Of a stretch of 16,468 nucleotides of DNA, positions 7,074-14,334 are shown piece after piece. How positions within the stretch are numbered: the first letter of the stretch is position 1; every line of letters begins with the position of its first letter. Under the pieces are notes generated by a model. It saw nothing but the letters and a program-made list of their open reading frames with translations. It was not told the DNA's origin and searched no databases. The position numbers and the translations under genes were made by a program. This stretch comes from Gammaproteobacteria bacterium (lineage in GTDB: Bacteria; Pseudomonadota; Gammaproteobacteria; Xanthomonadales; Xanthomonadaceae), in the NCBI GenBank assembly GCA_026398715.1, contig JAPLSI010000156.1, forward strand, positions 1 to 16,468, read 5' to 3'.

Positions 7074-8387
7074 GTGAAGAATGCAAGCAAATTTGCGTGG
7101 ACGCTCTGCCTGCTGGGGCTGGGCGGCTTCGCGGATCCCTCCGCCAAGGCGCAAACGACCGATGGCTACCACACGATTCTGGTGTTTCCGGTCGTGGTGG
7201 ATACGGCGAGCTTCAGCCAGCGGTTCAGCTTTCGCAATCCCGATCCTGCCAACGCGGTGACGGTGGCGCCAATCTATTTTCCCGCGAGCGGCACCAGCCA
7301 GCCGGCTTCGATCAGTTGCCCGAGCTTCAGCATCCCGGCCAACGGCGAATCCACTTTCACCAGCCTTCGGCAAATCTGTCCCAGCCTGTTGTCCGGAAGC
7401 CAGTTCGGGTTTCTCTATACTTCCGAAAGTGACGGTTTCAATCGGCCCTACGCAGCGTTTTCAAGGGTCAGCAATCCAGCGGGGCAGGGCTTCAGCGTAG
7501 AGGCTTTTCCGGCGCATACCTTTACTTCGGCCGATGCCGTGGTGACCGGCATTCGCCGGCTCGCCGCGACCGGAAGTTCCCCGGCATTCCAGACCAATTG
7601 CTTCGTCGGCAACATGAACGAGGTGACGGCCGCGGCATCACCCGTCATCAGCACCGTGAAGATGTACATCAACAACAGTGCTGGCGTGCAGATCGGGCTC
7701 ACGACGACCATCCCCGTGGCGCCGGGAAAGCTGACGCGATTGCTGGATGTATTCGCCGTGGGTGGAGTTCCGGCCGGTGACTATGACAATGCCAGAGTGC
7801 TGTTCACCGAGAATGGCAGCGACGAACCGGGGCTGATCACCTTCTGCACGGTGCAGGACAACTCGAGTTTCGGCGCGGATTTTCGCATCGGCAAGCAGGA
7901 GCGCGGGTTCAACTCGCCGTTCGCCAGTGTGGGCGCCCAGGACGACCATGTCAGCCGGGCATCCAATGTGCTCGCAGATATGCCGGTGGCTGGTGAAATC
8001 CTGCCGCGCGCTTTCAATATTCCGCCCGGCGATTTCAGCAACACGCATGTGATGTATTTCCGACATCCCGATTGGGTCCGCTGCGAGGTGATCGACCCGG
8101 TAACCACTTTCCGCGCTTTGGACGGTTACGGCCTGGAGATGCGCATGCTGGCCGATGACGGCGTCACGGTGATTGCCGGAGGCAACGACCTGCAGGGCTT
8201 CGGGCCGATCTACCTGGGCGACAAGGCAGACCAGGGCAATGGCGGCAACAGCCGCTACACCATCGAGGTGGAGAGCAACGGCCAGAACCCGCTGGTGAAC
8301 CGGCCCTACACCCTGCGTTGCCACACCGGCAGCGGGCATACCGCAGGCGACATGATCCGGTTCAACCAACCTTTGGTCCGGTTCTGA
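7074..8387 (+). CDS. Exported protein of unknown function, six conserved cysteines (paralog B)
   Basis: A 437-residue paralog of the preceding gene, colinear over its whole length and more than half identical by eye. The signal peptide covers residues 1-26 with an AKA cleavage site, and the mature protein starts at QTTDGYH, matching paralog A exactly in position. The same six cysteines occur in the same order (contexts SCPS, ICPS, NCFV, FCTV, RCEV, RCHT). It also ends in RF. The most divergent part lies between FRI and HVMYF (about 285-325), where the two copies share little. GTG start with GGGAG 6 nt upstream. No function can be given; tandem paralogs next to a porin suggest surface or periplasmic partners. 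It is the last gene before the glyA promoter, and I see no clear terminator behind it. Confidence 0.86.
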   Translation: MKNASKFAWTLCLLGLGGFADPSAKAQTTDGYHTILVFPVVVDTASFSQRFSFRNPDPANAVTVAPIYFPASGTSQPASISCPSFSIPANGESTFTSLRQICPSLLSGSQFGFLYTSESDGFNRPYAAFSRVSNPAGQGFSVEAFPAHTFTSADAVVTGIRRLAATGSSPAFQTNCFVGNMNEVTAAASPVISTVKMYINNSAGVQIGLTTTIPVAPGKLTRLLDVFAVGGVPAGDYDNARVLFTENGSDEPGLITFCTVQDNSSFGADFRIGKQERGFNSPFASVGAQDDHVSRASNVLADMPVAGEILPRAFNIPPGDFSNTHVMYFRHPDWVRCEVIDPVTTFRALDGYGLEMRMLADDGVTVIAGGNDLQGFGPIYLGDKADQGNGGNSRYTIEVESNGQNPLVNRPYTLRCHTGSGHTAGDMIRFNQPLVRF

Positions 8388-8489
8388 GCCCATCTGGCGG
8401 CGAACGGGGCGGTATTCGGGACAAAATTGGCTGATCCGGGCCCCGGAAGCTACAATTTAGGGTCTCCCAGCCCCTGCCGAGGTCCCACG
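8388..8489 (+). other. Intergenic region between the six-gene operon and glyA
   Basis: This 102-bp gap holds the glyA promoter and a short leader. I see no hairpin followed by a T-run after the stop at 8387, so the upstream operon may read through into glyA. A perfect short inverted repeat, CCGGG-C-CCCGG (8436-8446), lies inside the promoter spacer. The leader is too short for a glycine or SAM riboswitch. Confidence 0.6.
8427..8456 (+). promoter_or_regulatory. Probable sigma70 promoter of glyA and the riboflavin cluster
   Basis: TTGGCT (8427-8432) and TACAAT (8451-8456) are spaced 18 bp apart. The -10 box matches the consensus at five of six bases. Transcription would start near 8463, about 27 nt ahead of the glyA ATG. 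The inverted repeat CCGGG-C-CCCGG at 8436-8446 sits between the boxes and could be an operator, though a GC-rich chance match is equally possible. Confidence 0.6.
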
Positions 8490-9743
8490 ATGTTTCCCCG
8501 CGATACGCGCATTGCCGGCTACGACGACGTCCTGGCGCAGGCCATCGAATCCGAACGCCAGCGGCAGGAAGACCACGTCGAACTGATCGCCTCGGAAAAC
8601 TACGCCAGCCCGCGCGTCCTGGAAGCCCAGGGCAGCGTGCTGACCAACAAGTACGCCGAGGGCTACCCCGGCAAGCGTTATTACGGCGGCTGCGAATTCG
8701 TCGACATCGCCGAAAAGCTGGCGATCGACCGTGCCAAGGAACTGTTCGGCGCCGATTACGCAAACGTGCAGCCGCATTCCGGTTCACAGGCCAACCAGGC
8801 CGTGTTCCTGGCCTTGCTGCAGCCCGGTGACACCATCCTTGGCATGTCGCTGGCCCACGGCGGCCACCTTACCCACGGTGCCAAGGTAAACATCAGCGGC
8901 AAGCTGTTCAACGCCGTCCAGTACGGCGTCGATGAAAACGGCCTGATCGACTACAACGAGGTGGAACGCCTCGCCCTCGAGCACAAGCCCAAGATGCTGA
9001 TCGGCGGTTTCAGCGCCTATTCGCAGGTGGTGGACTGGGCGCGCATGCGCCAGATCGCCGATGCGGTCGGCGCGATCTTCTTCGTGGACATGGCGCATGT
9101 AGCCGGCCTGATCGCCGCGGGTGTCTATCCCAGCCCGCTGCCGCACGCGCACGTGTGCACGTCCACCACGCACAAGACCCTGCGCGGCCCACGCGGCGGC
9201 ATCATCGTCGCCAGCAATACCAGCGAAGAACTCGCCAAGAAATTGCAGTCCATCGTATTCCCCGGCATCCAGGGCGGCCCGCTGATGCACGTCATCGCGG
9301 CCAAGGCCGTAGCCTTCAAGGAAGCGCTCGATCCGTCCTTCAAGGGCTACCAGGCGCAGGTCGTCAAGAACGCGCAGGCGATGGCCAAGGCCATCATGGC
9401 GCGCGGCTACAAGGTCGTTTCCGGCGGCACACAAAACCATTTGATGCTGATCGACCTGATCGGCCGCGATGTCACCGGCAAGGATGCGGAAGCCGCACTG
9501 GGCAAGGCCCACATCACCGTCAACAAGAACGCCGTGCCGGGCGACCCGCGCTCGCCCTTCGTCACCTCGGGCCTGCGCATCGGCACGCCCGCGGTCACCA
9601 CGCGTGGCTACATGGAACCCGATTGCGTCGCGCTGGCCAACTGGATCTGCGACGTGCTCGACGCGCCAGCCGACGATCGCGTGCTGGAAGGCGTGCGCGG
9701 CAACGTCACCGAGCAGTGCCGGCGATTCCCGGTTTACGGCTAA
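8490..9743 (+). CDS. glyA: Serine hydroxymethyltransferase
   Basis: PLP enzyme that converts serine and tetrahydrofolate to glycine and 5,10-methylene-tetrahydrofolate, the main source of one-carbon units. With the ATG at 8490 the protein has 417 residues, the same length as the E. coli enzyme. GAGGT (8479-8483) lies 6 nt upstream of that ATG. An upstream in-frame TTG at 8427 is rejected because it falls on the -35 box. Visible motifs are [36 protein letters not shown] and [13 protein letters not shown], where lysine 229 binds PLP, and the C-terminal [15 protein letters not shown]. It is the first gene of the ten-gene cluster; nrdR follows after 14 bp. Confidence 0.98.
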   Translation: MFPRDTRIAGYDDVLAQAIESERQRQEDHVELIASENYASPRVLEAQGSVLTNKYAEGYPGKRYYGGCEFVDIAEKLAIDRAKELFGADYANVQPHSGSQANQAVFLALLQPGDTILGMSLAHGGHLTHGAKVNISGKLFNAVQYGVDENGLIDYNEVERLALEHKPKMLIGGFSAYSQVVDWARMRQIADAVGAIFFVDMAHVAGLIAAGVYPSPLPHAHVCTSTTHKTLRGPRGGIIVASNTSEELAKKLQSIVFPGIQGGPLMHVIAAKAVAFKEALDPSFKGYQAQVVKNAQAMAKAIMARGYKVVSGGTQNHLMLIDLIGRDVTGKDAEAALGKAHITVNKNAVPGDPRSPFVTSGLRIGTPAVTTRGYMEPDCVALANWICDVLDAPADDRVLEGVRGNVTEQCRRFPVYG

Positions 9744-9757
9744 GCCGCCAACGACTG

Positions 9758-10273
9758 ATGCATTGCCCCTTCTGCCAGCACGAAGACACCCGGGTCATCG
9801 ATTCGCGCGTCAGTGAAGACGGCAGCACCATCCGCCGTCGTCGTGAATGCGAGCATTGCCAGGAACGCTTCAACACGTTCGAAACCGCCGAGCTGAAGTT
9901 GCCGACCCTGGTCAAGACCGACGGTCGCCGCGAAGCCTTCGACGACCGCAAGTTGCGCACCGGCTTCGAGCGCGCCTTGCAAAAGCGCCCCGTGTCGGGC
10001 GAGCAGATCGACGCCGCCGTGCGCGGCGTCGTCCATGCCCTGCGCATGACCGGCGAGCGGGAAATTTCCTCGCGCCGCATCGGCGTGTTCGTGATGGACG
10101 AACTCAAGAAACTCGACCAGGTGGCCTACGTGCGTTTCGCCTCGGTCTATCGCCGCTTCGAGGACGTCGCCGATTTCCGCGAGGAAATCGAGCGGCTCGA
10201 GCGCGACCTGCCCGGCATGGCCACCGAACAACTGCCCCTGCTGGACGAACCGGTCCGCGGCAGCAAGCGCTAG
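9758..10273 (+). CDS. nrdR: Transcriptional repressor NrdR
   Basis: A zinc-ribbon and ATP-cone repressor of ribonucleotide reductase operons that senses ATP/dATP. The protein is 171 residues from ATG 9758. The N-terminal ribbon has cysteines 3, 6, 31 and 34 with the basic stretch RRRRE between them. The ATP-cone (about 49-139) begins at [15 protein letters not shown] and includes the nucleotide-binding pattern. [13 protein letters not shown] closes the conserved core, and a variable tail follows. The start is fixed by the MHCPFC motif; the upstream part of this reading frame is antisense-like shadow of glyA. The glyA-nrdR-rib order is common in proteobacteria. No NrdR box is visible within the window. 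Confidence 0.97.
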   Translation: MHCPFCQHEDTRVIDSRVSEDGSTIRRRRECEHCQERFNTFETAELKLPTLVKTDGRREAFDDRKLRTGFERALQKRPVSGEQIDAAVRGVVHALRMTGEREISSRRIGVFVMDELKKLDQVAYVRFASVYRRFEDVADFREEIERLERDLPGMATEQLPLLDEPVRGSKR

Positions 10274-10276
10274 GCC

Positions 10277-10765
10277 ATGCACATCGATTACCTCGACCAG
10301 CATCGCGACTTCGTCGCGACCCTCGCCGATTGGCACCACGCGCAATGGGGCCACCTGTTCGACGACTGGGGCATCGAGGTCGTGCGCGCCGAACTCGAAG
10401 GCCACGCCACGCGACGCACGCTGCCGACCACGCTGGTGATGGTGGAGGATGGAAAGCCGCTGGGCTCGGTCAGCCTGGTGCTGGAAGACGCGCCGGAATT
10501 CTGCGACCAGGGCAGCCCCTGGCTGGCCAGCCTGTATGTCGCGCCCGAACATCGCGGCCGCGGCCTGGGCGCCATGTTGGTGCACGCGGCGGTGGACGCG
10601 GCGGCGGGGCAGGGCATCGATCAACTCTTCCTGTTCACGCCCGACCACGCAGACTTCTACACGCGCCTCGGCTGGAGCCGGATGGTGCGCACCACCCTCA
10701 AGGGCACCCCCGTGGACTTGATGACCATCCATCCGTCGTTGGACAAAGCGAAGGCCGTCGCATGA
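10277..10765 (+). CDS. GNAT-family N-acetyltransferase
   Basis: A 162-residue cytoplasmic acetyltransferase. Acetyl-CoA binding motif A is clear: LYVAPEHRGRGLGAMLV, with RGRGLG at 93-98. It is followed by the FLFTPDHADFYTRLGW region typical of motif B. The substrate cannot be told from sequence; small-molecule amines or protein N-termini are both possible. It lies 3 bp after nrdR and overlaps ribD by 4 bp (ATGA), so it is firmly inside the operon even though it has no known part in riboflavin synthesis. Confidence 0.9.
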   Translation: MHIDYLDQHRDFVATLADWHHAQWGHLFDDWGIEVVRAELEGHATRRTLPTTLVMVEDGKPLGSVSLVLEDAPEFCDQGSPWLASLYVAPEHRGRGLGAMLVHAAVDAAAGQGIDQLFLFTPDHADFYTRLGWSRMVRTTLKGTPVDLMTIHPSLDKAKAVA

Positions 10766-11859
10766 CGACGGCTGCCTGGTCCGCCACCGACCACGCCATG
10801 ATGGCGCGCGCGTTGCAGCTTGCCGCGCGCGGCGAATTCACCAGCAAGCCCAACCCGATGGTGGGCTGCGTGATCGCGCGCAAGGACAAGATCGTCGGCG
10901 AGGGTTTCCACCTTCGCGCCGGCGAACCGCATGCCGAGGTGCACGCGCTGCGCGAGGCTGGCGACAAGGCCCGCGGGGCCACCGCCTATGTCACGTTGGA
11001 ACCCTGCGCGCACATGGGCCGTACTCCGCCCTGCGCTGATGCATTGGTGGCGGCGGGCATCACCCGCGTCGTCGCCGCCTGCCGCGACCCGTTCGCGTCG
11101 GTGGACGGCGAGGGTTTCCGCAAGCTGATGGCCGCCGGCGTGTTGACCGAAACCGGCCTGATGGAACCGGCCGCGCGTGAATTGAATCGCGGCTTCTTCT
11201 CGCGCATCGAGCGCGGCCGCCCCTGGGTGCGGGTGAAGCTGGCGATGAGCCTGGACGGCCGCACCGCCATGGCCGACGGTGAATCGAAATGGATTACCTC
11301 GCGCGCCGCCCGCGCCGACGTGCAAGCCTGGCGCGCGCGCAGCAGCGCCATCCTGACTGGTAGCGGCACGGTGCTGGCGGACGATCCGCAACTTACCGCG
11401 CGGCTCGCCGACGACGCACCGGTGGTCGCGCCGCTGCGCGTGGTCCTGGATACCCGCGGCCGGCTGTCCGGAACGCGACGGGTCTTTGACGACACGGCGC
11501 CGACCATGGCCGTGCATGCGCTGGACATGATTCCCGACTATCCCGATTCCGTCGCTGCCTTCGCCGTTCCGCGCGATGGTGATGGCCTCGACCTGCATGC
11601 CACTTTGTCGCAACTCGCCCAGCGCGACATCAACGAAGTGCAGGTGGAAGCCGGCGCGACGCTGTGCGGCGCCCTGTTCCGCGACGGCCTGGTGGATGAG
11701 TTGCTGCTGTACATCGCGCCGGTGCTGCTGGGCGACAAGGGCCGGCCGTTGTTGGGCGGCCTGGGCATCAACCTGATGTCGGACCGGCACAATCTCGAAT
11801 TGATCGACACGCGCCAGGTCGGTCCCGACCTGCGCCTGTTGCTGCGGCCGGTGCGCTGA
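10762..11859 (+). CDS. ribD: Bifunctional riboflavin deaminase/reductase RibD
   Basis: Catalyses the second and third steps of riboflavin synthesis: deamination of the pyrimidine from GTP cyclohydrolase II, then NADPH-dependent reduction of the ribosyl side chain. The protein has 365 residues. The N-terminal zinc deaminase domain (1-145) carries H57-A-E59 and PCAHMGRTPPC with cysteines 82 and 91 as zinc ligands. The reductase domain (about 150-365) starts at WVRVKLAMSLDGRTA and includes LTGSGTVLADDPQLT and VEAGATLCGALF. The start ATG overlaps the GNAT stop by 4 bp; the reading frame is open far upstream, but that part is a shadow of nrdR and the GNAT gene. Confidence 0.97.
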   Translation: MTTAAWSATDHAMMARALQLAARGEFTSKPNPMVGCVIARKDKIVGEGFHLRAGEPHAEVHALREAGDKARGATAYVTLEPCAHMGRTPPCADALVAAGITRVVAACRDPFASVDGEGFRKLMAAGVLTETGLMEPAARELNRGFFSRIERGRPWVRVKLAMSLDGRTAMADGESKWITSRAARADVQAWRARSSAILTGSGTVLADDPQLTARLADDAPVVAPLRVVLDTRGRLSGTRRVFDDTAPTMAVHALDMIPDYPDSVAAFAVPRDGDGLDLHATLSQLAQRDINEVQVEAGATLCGALFRDGLVDELLLYIAPVLLGDKGRPLLGGLGINLMSDRHNLELIDTRQVGPDLRLLLRPVR

Positions 11860-11862
11860 GCG

Positions 11863-12462
11863 ATGTTCACCGGACTCATCCAGGCGGTTGGCAAGTTGCG
11901 CGATGCACAGCCCCGCGGTGGTGATCTGCGCCTGTGCATTGATGTCGGCGCGCTGCCCATGGACGATGTGCAACTGGGCGAGAGCATCGCGGTGTCGGGC
12001 GTCTGCCTTACCGTCGTGGAGTTCGACCCGCAGTCCTTTGCCGCCGATGTATCGAACGAAACCCTGTCGCTGACCACGCTGGGTGCGCTGGCCGCGGGCG
12101 CGCCGGTCAACCTGGAGCGCGCGCTGCTGCCGACCACGCGGCTCGGCGGACACCTGGTCGCCGGCCATGTCGACGGCATCGGCCGTGTTGAAAAAACCTG
12201 GGACGACGGCCGCTCGCAGCGCTGGCGCTTCAGCGCGCCCGCCGGCCTGCTTCGCTACATCGCCAATAAGGGATCGATCTGCGTGGACGGCGTCAGCCTG
12301 ACCGTCAACCTCGCCGACGACACCGGCTTCGAGGTCAACCTCGTGCCGCACACCATCGAACAGACCGCTTTCGCGAGCACGCCGGCAGGCTCGCCGGTCA
12401 ATCTTGAAGTCGACCTGATCGCCCGCTACGTCGAGCGCCTCAACACCGGACCCCGCCCATGA
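11863..12462 (+). CDS. ribE: Riboflavin synthase alpha subunit
   Basis: Dismutates two 6,7-dimethyl-8-ribityllumazine molecules into riboflavin, the last step of the pathway. The 199-residue protein shows the expected internal duplication: a first lumazine-binding domain from [10 protein letters not shown] with [11 protein letters not shown], and a second from [13 protein letters not shown] with [10 protein letters not shown]. It lies 3 bp after ribD and overlaps ribBA by 4 bp (ATGA). Length and motifs are normal. Confidence 0.97.
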   Translation: MFTGLIQAVGKLRDAQPRGGDLRLCIDVGALPMDDVQLGESIAVSGVCLTVVEFDPQSFAADVSNETLSLTTLGALAAGAPVNLERALLPTTRLGGHLVAGHVDGIGRVEKTWDDGRSQRWRFSAPAGLLRYIANKGSICVDGVSLTVNLADDTGFEVNLVPHTIEQTAFASTPAGSPVNLEVDLIARYVERLNTGPRP

Positions 12463-13565
12463 GCTTCGCCCCCATTTCGGAAATCCTCGACGACATCCGA
12501 TCGGGGCGCATGGTCGTGATCGTGGACGACGAGGACCGCGAGAACGAAGGCGACCTGATCATGGCCGCCGAAAAAGTCACGCCCAGCGACATCAACTTCA
12601 TGGTCACGCATGCCCGCGGCCTGGTCTGCCTGTCGCTGACCGGCGAGCGCTGCCGGCAGTTGAACCTGCCGCTGATGGTCAGCGACAACCGGTCGCCCTA
12701 CCAGACCAACTTCACGGTCAGCATCGAGGCGGCGGAAGGCGTCACCACCGGCATCTCCGCCTACGACCGCGCGCTTACCATCCGCACCGCCGTGCGGCCC
12801 GACGCGAAGCCGCAACACCTCACCCAACCCGGACATATCTTTCCTTTGATGGCGCAGCCCGGTGGTGTGTTGACTCGTGCCGGGCATACCGAAGCCGCGA
12901 CTGACCTCGCTTTGCTCGCAGGACTGGAACCGGCTGGCGTGCTGGTGGAAATATTAGATGCGGATGGCGGGATGGCGCGACGACCGTCACTTGAGCGCTT
13001 CGCAATTCACCACGGCATTCGAATAGGATCGATTGAAGACCTCATCCGTCACCGCCTCGCCACCGAGCACACCATCGAACGCGTGGACACGCGCGACGTC
13101 GAGACCGCGCACGGCACCTTCCAATTGGTCACCTACCGCGACCGCCTCAGCCGCGAACTGCATTTCGCGATGGTGCGCGGGCAGCCGCGCGCCGATTCAC
13201 CCACCCTGGTCCGCGTCCACGTGAAGAATCCGCTGTCCGACGTGCTGCACTGGCAACGCGCCGACTTCGGCATCAGCGTGTCCGAAGCGATGGCGCGCAT
13301 CGCCGAGGAAGGCTGCGGCGTGGTCGTGGTCCTGTCCGAAGCGCTTCGCCCCGACGACCTGCTGGCGCGCATCACCGAGCAACCCGAGGCGGAACCTGCC
13401 CGCGGCGCTGAATGGCGACGCAACGGCGCCGGCGCGCAAATCCTCGCCGACCTGGGCCTGCGCCAGCTGCGCGTGCTGGGCACGCCGCGCCGTCAGGTGG
13501 GCCTGGCCGGCTACGGGCTGGAGGTGGTGGAAACCATCCCGGGTCGGCCGGCAACGGCCTGCTAA
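12459..13565 (+). CDS. ribBA: 3,4-dihydroxy-2-butanone 4-phosphate synthase with degenerate GTP cyclohydrolase II-like domain
   Basis: The N-terminal domain (1-205) converts ribulose 5-phosphate to the four-carbon unit used by lumazine synthase. Its catalytic and metal motifs are intact: [10 protein letters not shown] (23-32), [14 protein letters not shown] and RAGHTEA (140-146). The C-terminal domain (about 209-368) has the outline of GTP cyclohydrolase II, but the stretch after VRVH (histidine 254) reads [13 protein letters not shown]. It lacks the zinc-binding cysteines of the CLTGD...RCDC motif, so GTP cyclohydrolase activity is not expected. Such RibB-plus-degenerate-domain fusions are known in proteobacteria, where a separate ribA does the first step; none is in this window. 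There is no FMN riboswitch before it, because the gene overlaps ribE by 4 bp. Codons for residues about 123-194 are unusually rare for this gene. Confidence 0.95.
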   Translation: MSFAPISEILDDIRSGRMVVIVDDEDRENEGDLIMAAEKVTPSDINFMVTHARGLVCLSLTGERCRQLNLPLMVSDNRSPYQTNFTVSIEAAEGVTTGISAYDRALTIRTAVRPDAKPQHLTQPGHIFPLMAQPGGVLTRAGHTEAATDLALLAGLEPAGVLVEILDADGGMARRPSLERFAIHHGIRIGSIEDLIRHRLATEHTIERVDTRDVETAHGTFQLVTYRDRLSRELHFAMVRGQPRADSPTLVRVHVKNPLSDVLHWQRADFGISVSEAMARIAEEGCGVVVVLSEALRPDDLLARITEQPEAEPARGAEWRRNGAGAQILADLGLRQLRVLGTPRRQVGLAGYGLEVVETIPGRPATAC

Positions 13566-13595
13566 ACTAATCGCCCAACCCGCAAAGCCCGAGCC

Positions 13596-14075
13596 ATGCC
13601 CCTAATCGAAGGTGAAATGCGAGCCGCCACGGGCGCCCGCTTCGCCATCCTCGCCAGTCGCTGGAATCCGCGCATCACCGATGCGCTGGTGGACGGCGCG
13701 CGCCAGGCGATGCAGGACCAGGGTGTGGACGAGGCCGAGATCGACCTGGTGCGGGTGCCTGGCGCCTGGGAATTGCCCGTGGCCGCCGCGGCGCTGGCAG
13801 CCACCGGAAGCTACGCGGCCCTGGTGGCCCTGGGTTGCGTGGTGCGCGGCGAAACACGCCACTACGAACACGTCGCCGACGAATGCGCCAAGGGCCTGAT
13901 GCGGGTCGCAATCGATTACCGCCTGCCGGTCGCCAACGGCGTGCTGGCGGTTGAAGACCATGCCCATGCGCAATCGCGCGCGGGCGGCGTACACGGCAAC
14001 AAGGGCGAGGAAGCCGCGATGGCGGCCCTCGAAATGTCCCGGCTGTTGCACAAGATAAGCGAATCCAACCCATGA
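13596..14075 (+). CDS. ribH: 6,7-dimethyl-8-ribityllumazine synthase
   Basis: Condenses the RibD product with the RibB product to give lumazine, the substrate of RibE. The protein has 159 residues. Family motifs are [15 protein letters not shown] (21-35), [21 protein letters not shown] with catalytic histidine 89, and a closing [15 protein letters not shown] 30-bp gap after ribBA is the largest inside the cluster; TAAACTAAT there looks slightly like a -10 box, but no -35 box goes with it. No clear ribosome binding site precedes the ATG. The stop overlaps the old nusB start (ATGA). Confidence 0.96.
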   Translation: MPLIEGEMRAATGARFAILASRWNPRITDALVDGARQAMQDQGVDEAEIDLVRVPGAWELPVAAAALAATGSYAALVALGCVVRGETRHYEHVADECAKGLMRVAIDYRLPVANGVLAVEDHAHAQSRAGGVHGNKGEEAAMAALEMSRLLHKISESNP

Positions 14076-14333
14076 AACCGCATCGCACCGATGGCATCGC
14101 GCTACATAGACCGCACGATGGACCAGGTGGACCCGATCGAGCGCGCCGTGTTGCGCATCGCCGGCTTCGAGTTGCGCTTCCGCCCCGACGTGCCGTATCG
14201 CGTGGTCATCAACGAAGCGATCGAAACCACCAAGCGTTTCGGCGCCGAGCACGGACACACCTACGTCAACGGCGTGCTCGACCGCGCTGCGGCCGAATGG
14301 CGGGCGCAGGAAATACAAGGCGCGCGTCGCTGA
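14072..14333 (+). pseudogene. nusB: nusB remnant lacking the N-terminal half
   Basis: NusB joins ribosomal protein S10 in boxA antitermination complexes. The C-terminal half is intact in the frame 14091-14333 (80 codons): [52 protein letters not shown]. The N-terminal helical bundle with the arginine-rich RARRRALQALYAWQ-type segment is missing. The expected start is still present at 14072, overlapping the ribH stop by ATGA as elsewhere in the operon, but it reads MKPHRTDG and then leaves the frame of the C-terminal half. A deletion of about 200 bp, not a multiple of three, somewhere within 14075-14108 explains this. A short product could start at ATG 14091, without a visible ribosome binding site; it would lack the RNA- and S10-contacting part. 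An assembly error is possible. Confidence 0.8.
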
Positions 14334-14334
14334 G

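Larger units (their letters stand above)
5751..8387 (+). repeat. Tandem gene duplication (paralogs A and B with their start signals)
   Basis: Two colinear genes of nearly equal length lie head to tail. The similarity is clear at protein level and still visible in DNA blocks (for example around 6520-6560 against 7840-7880). The junctions are alike too: each copy follows a TGA by 15 bp, with GGGAG at the same offset and a GTG start. This fits duplication of a unit that included its ribosome binding site, followed by considerable divergence. Confidence 0.8.

Noticed and set aside
8388..8426. Terminator behind paralog B
   Set aside because: Only a loose GCCC...GGGC pairing could be found, with no T-run after it.
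8427..8489. Upstream TTG start that would add 21 residues to GlyA
   Set aside because: The TTG is part of the -35 box and the added residues are not family-like. ATG 8490 has a good ribosome binding site and gives the normal length of 417.
12400..12460. FMN riboswitch before ribBA
   Set aside because: The gene overlaps ribE by 4 bp and the preceding sequence is coding. No RFN element is visible there, before ribD or before ribH.
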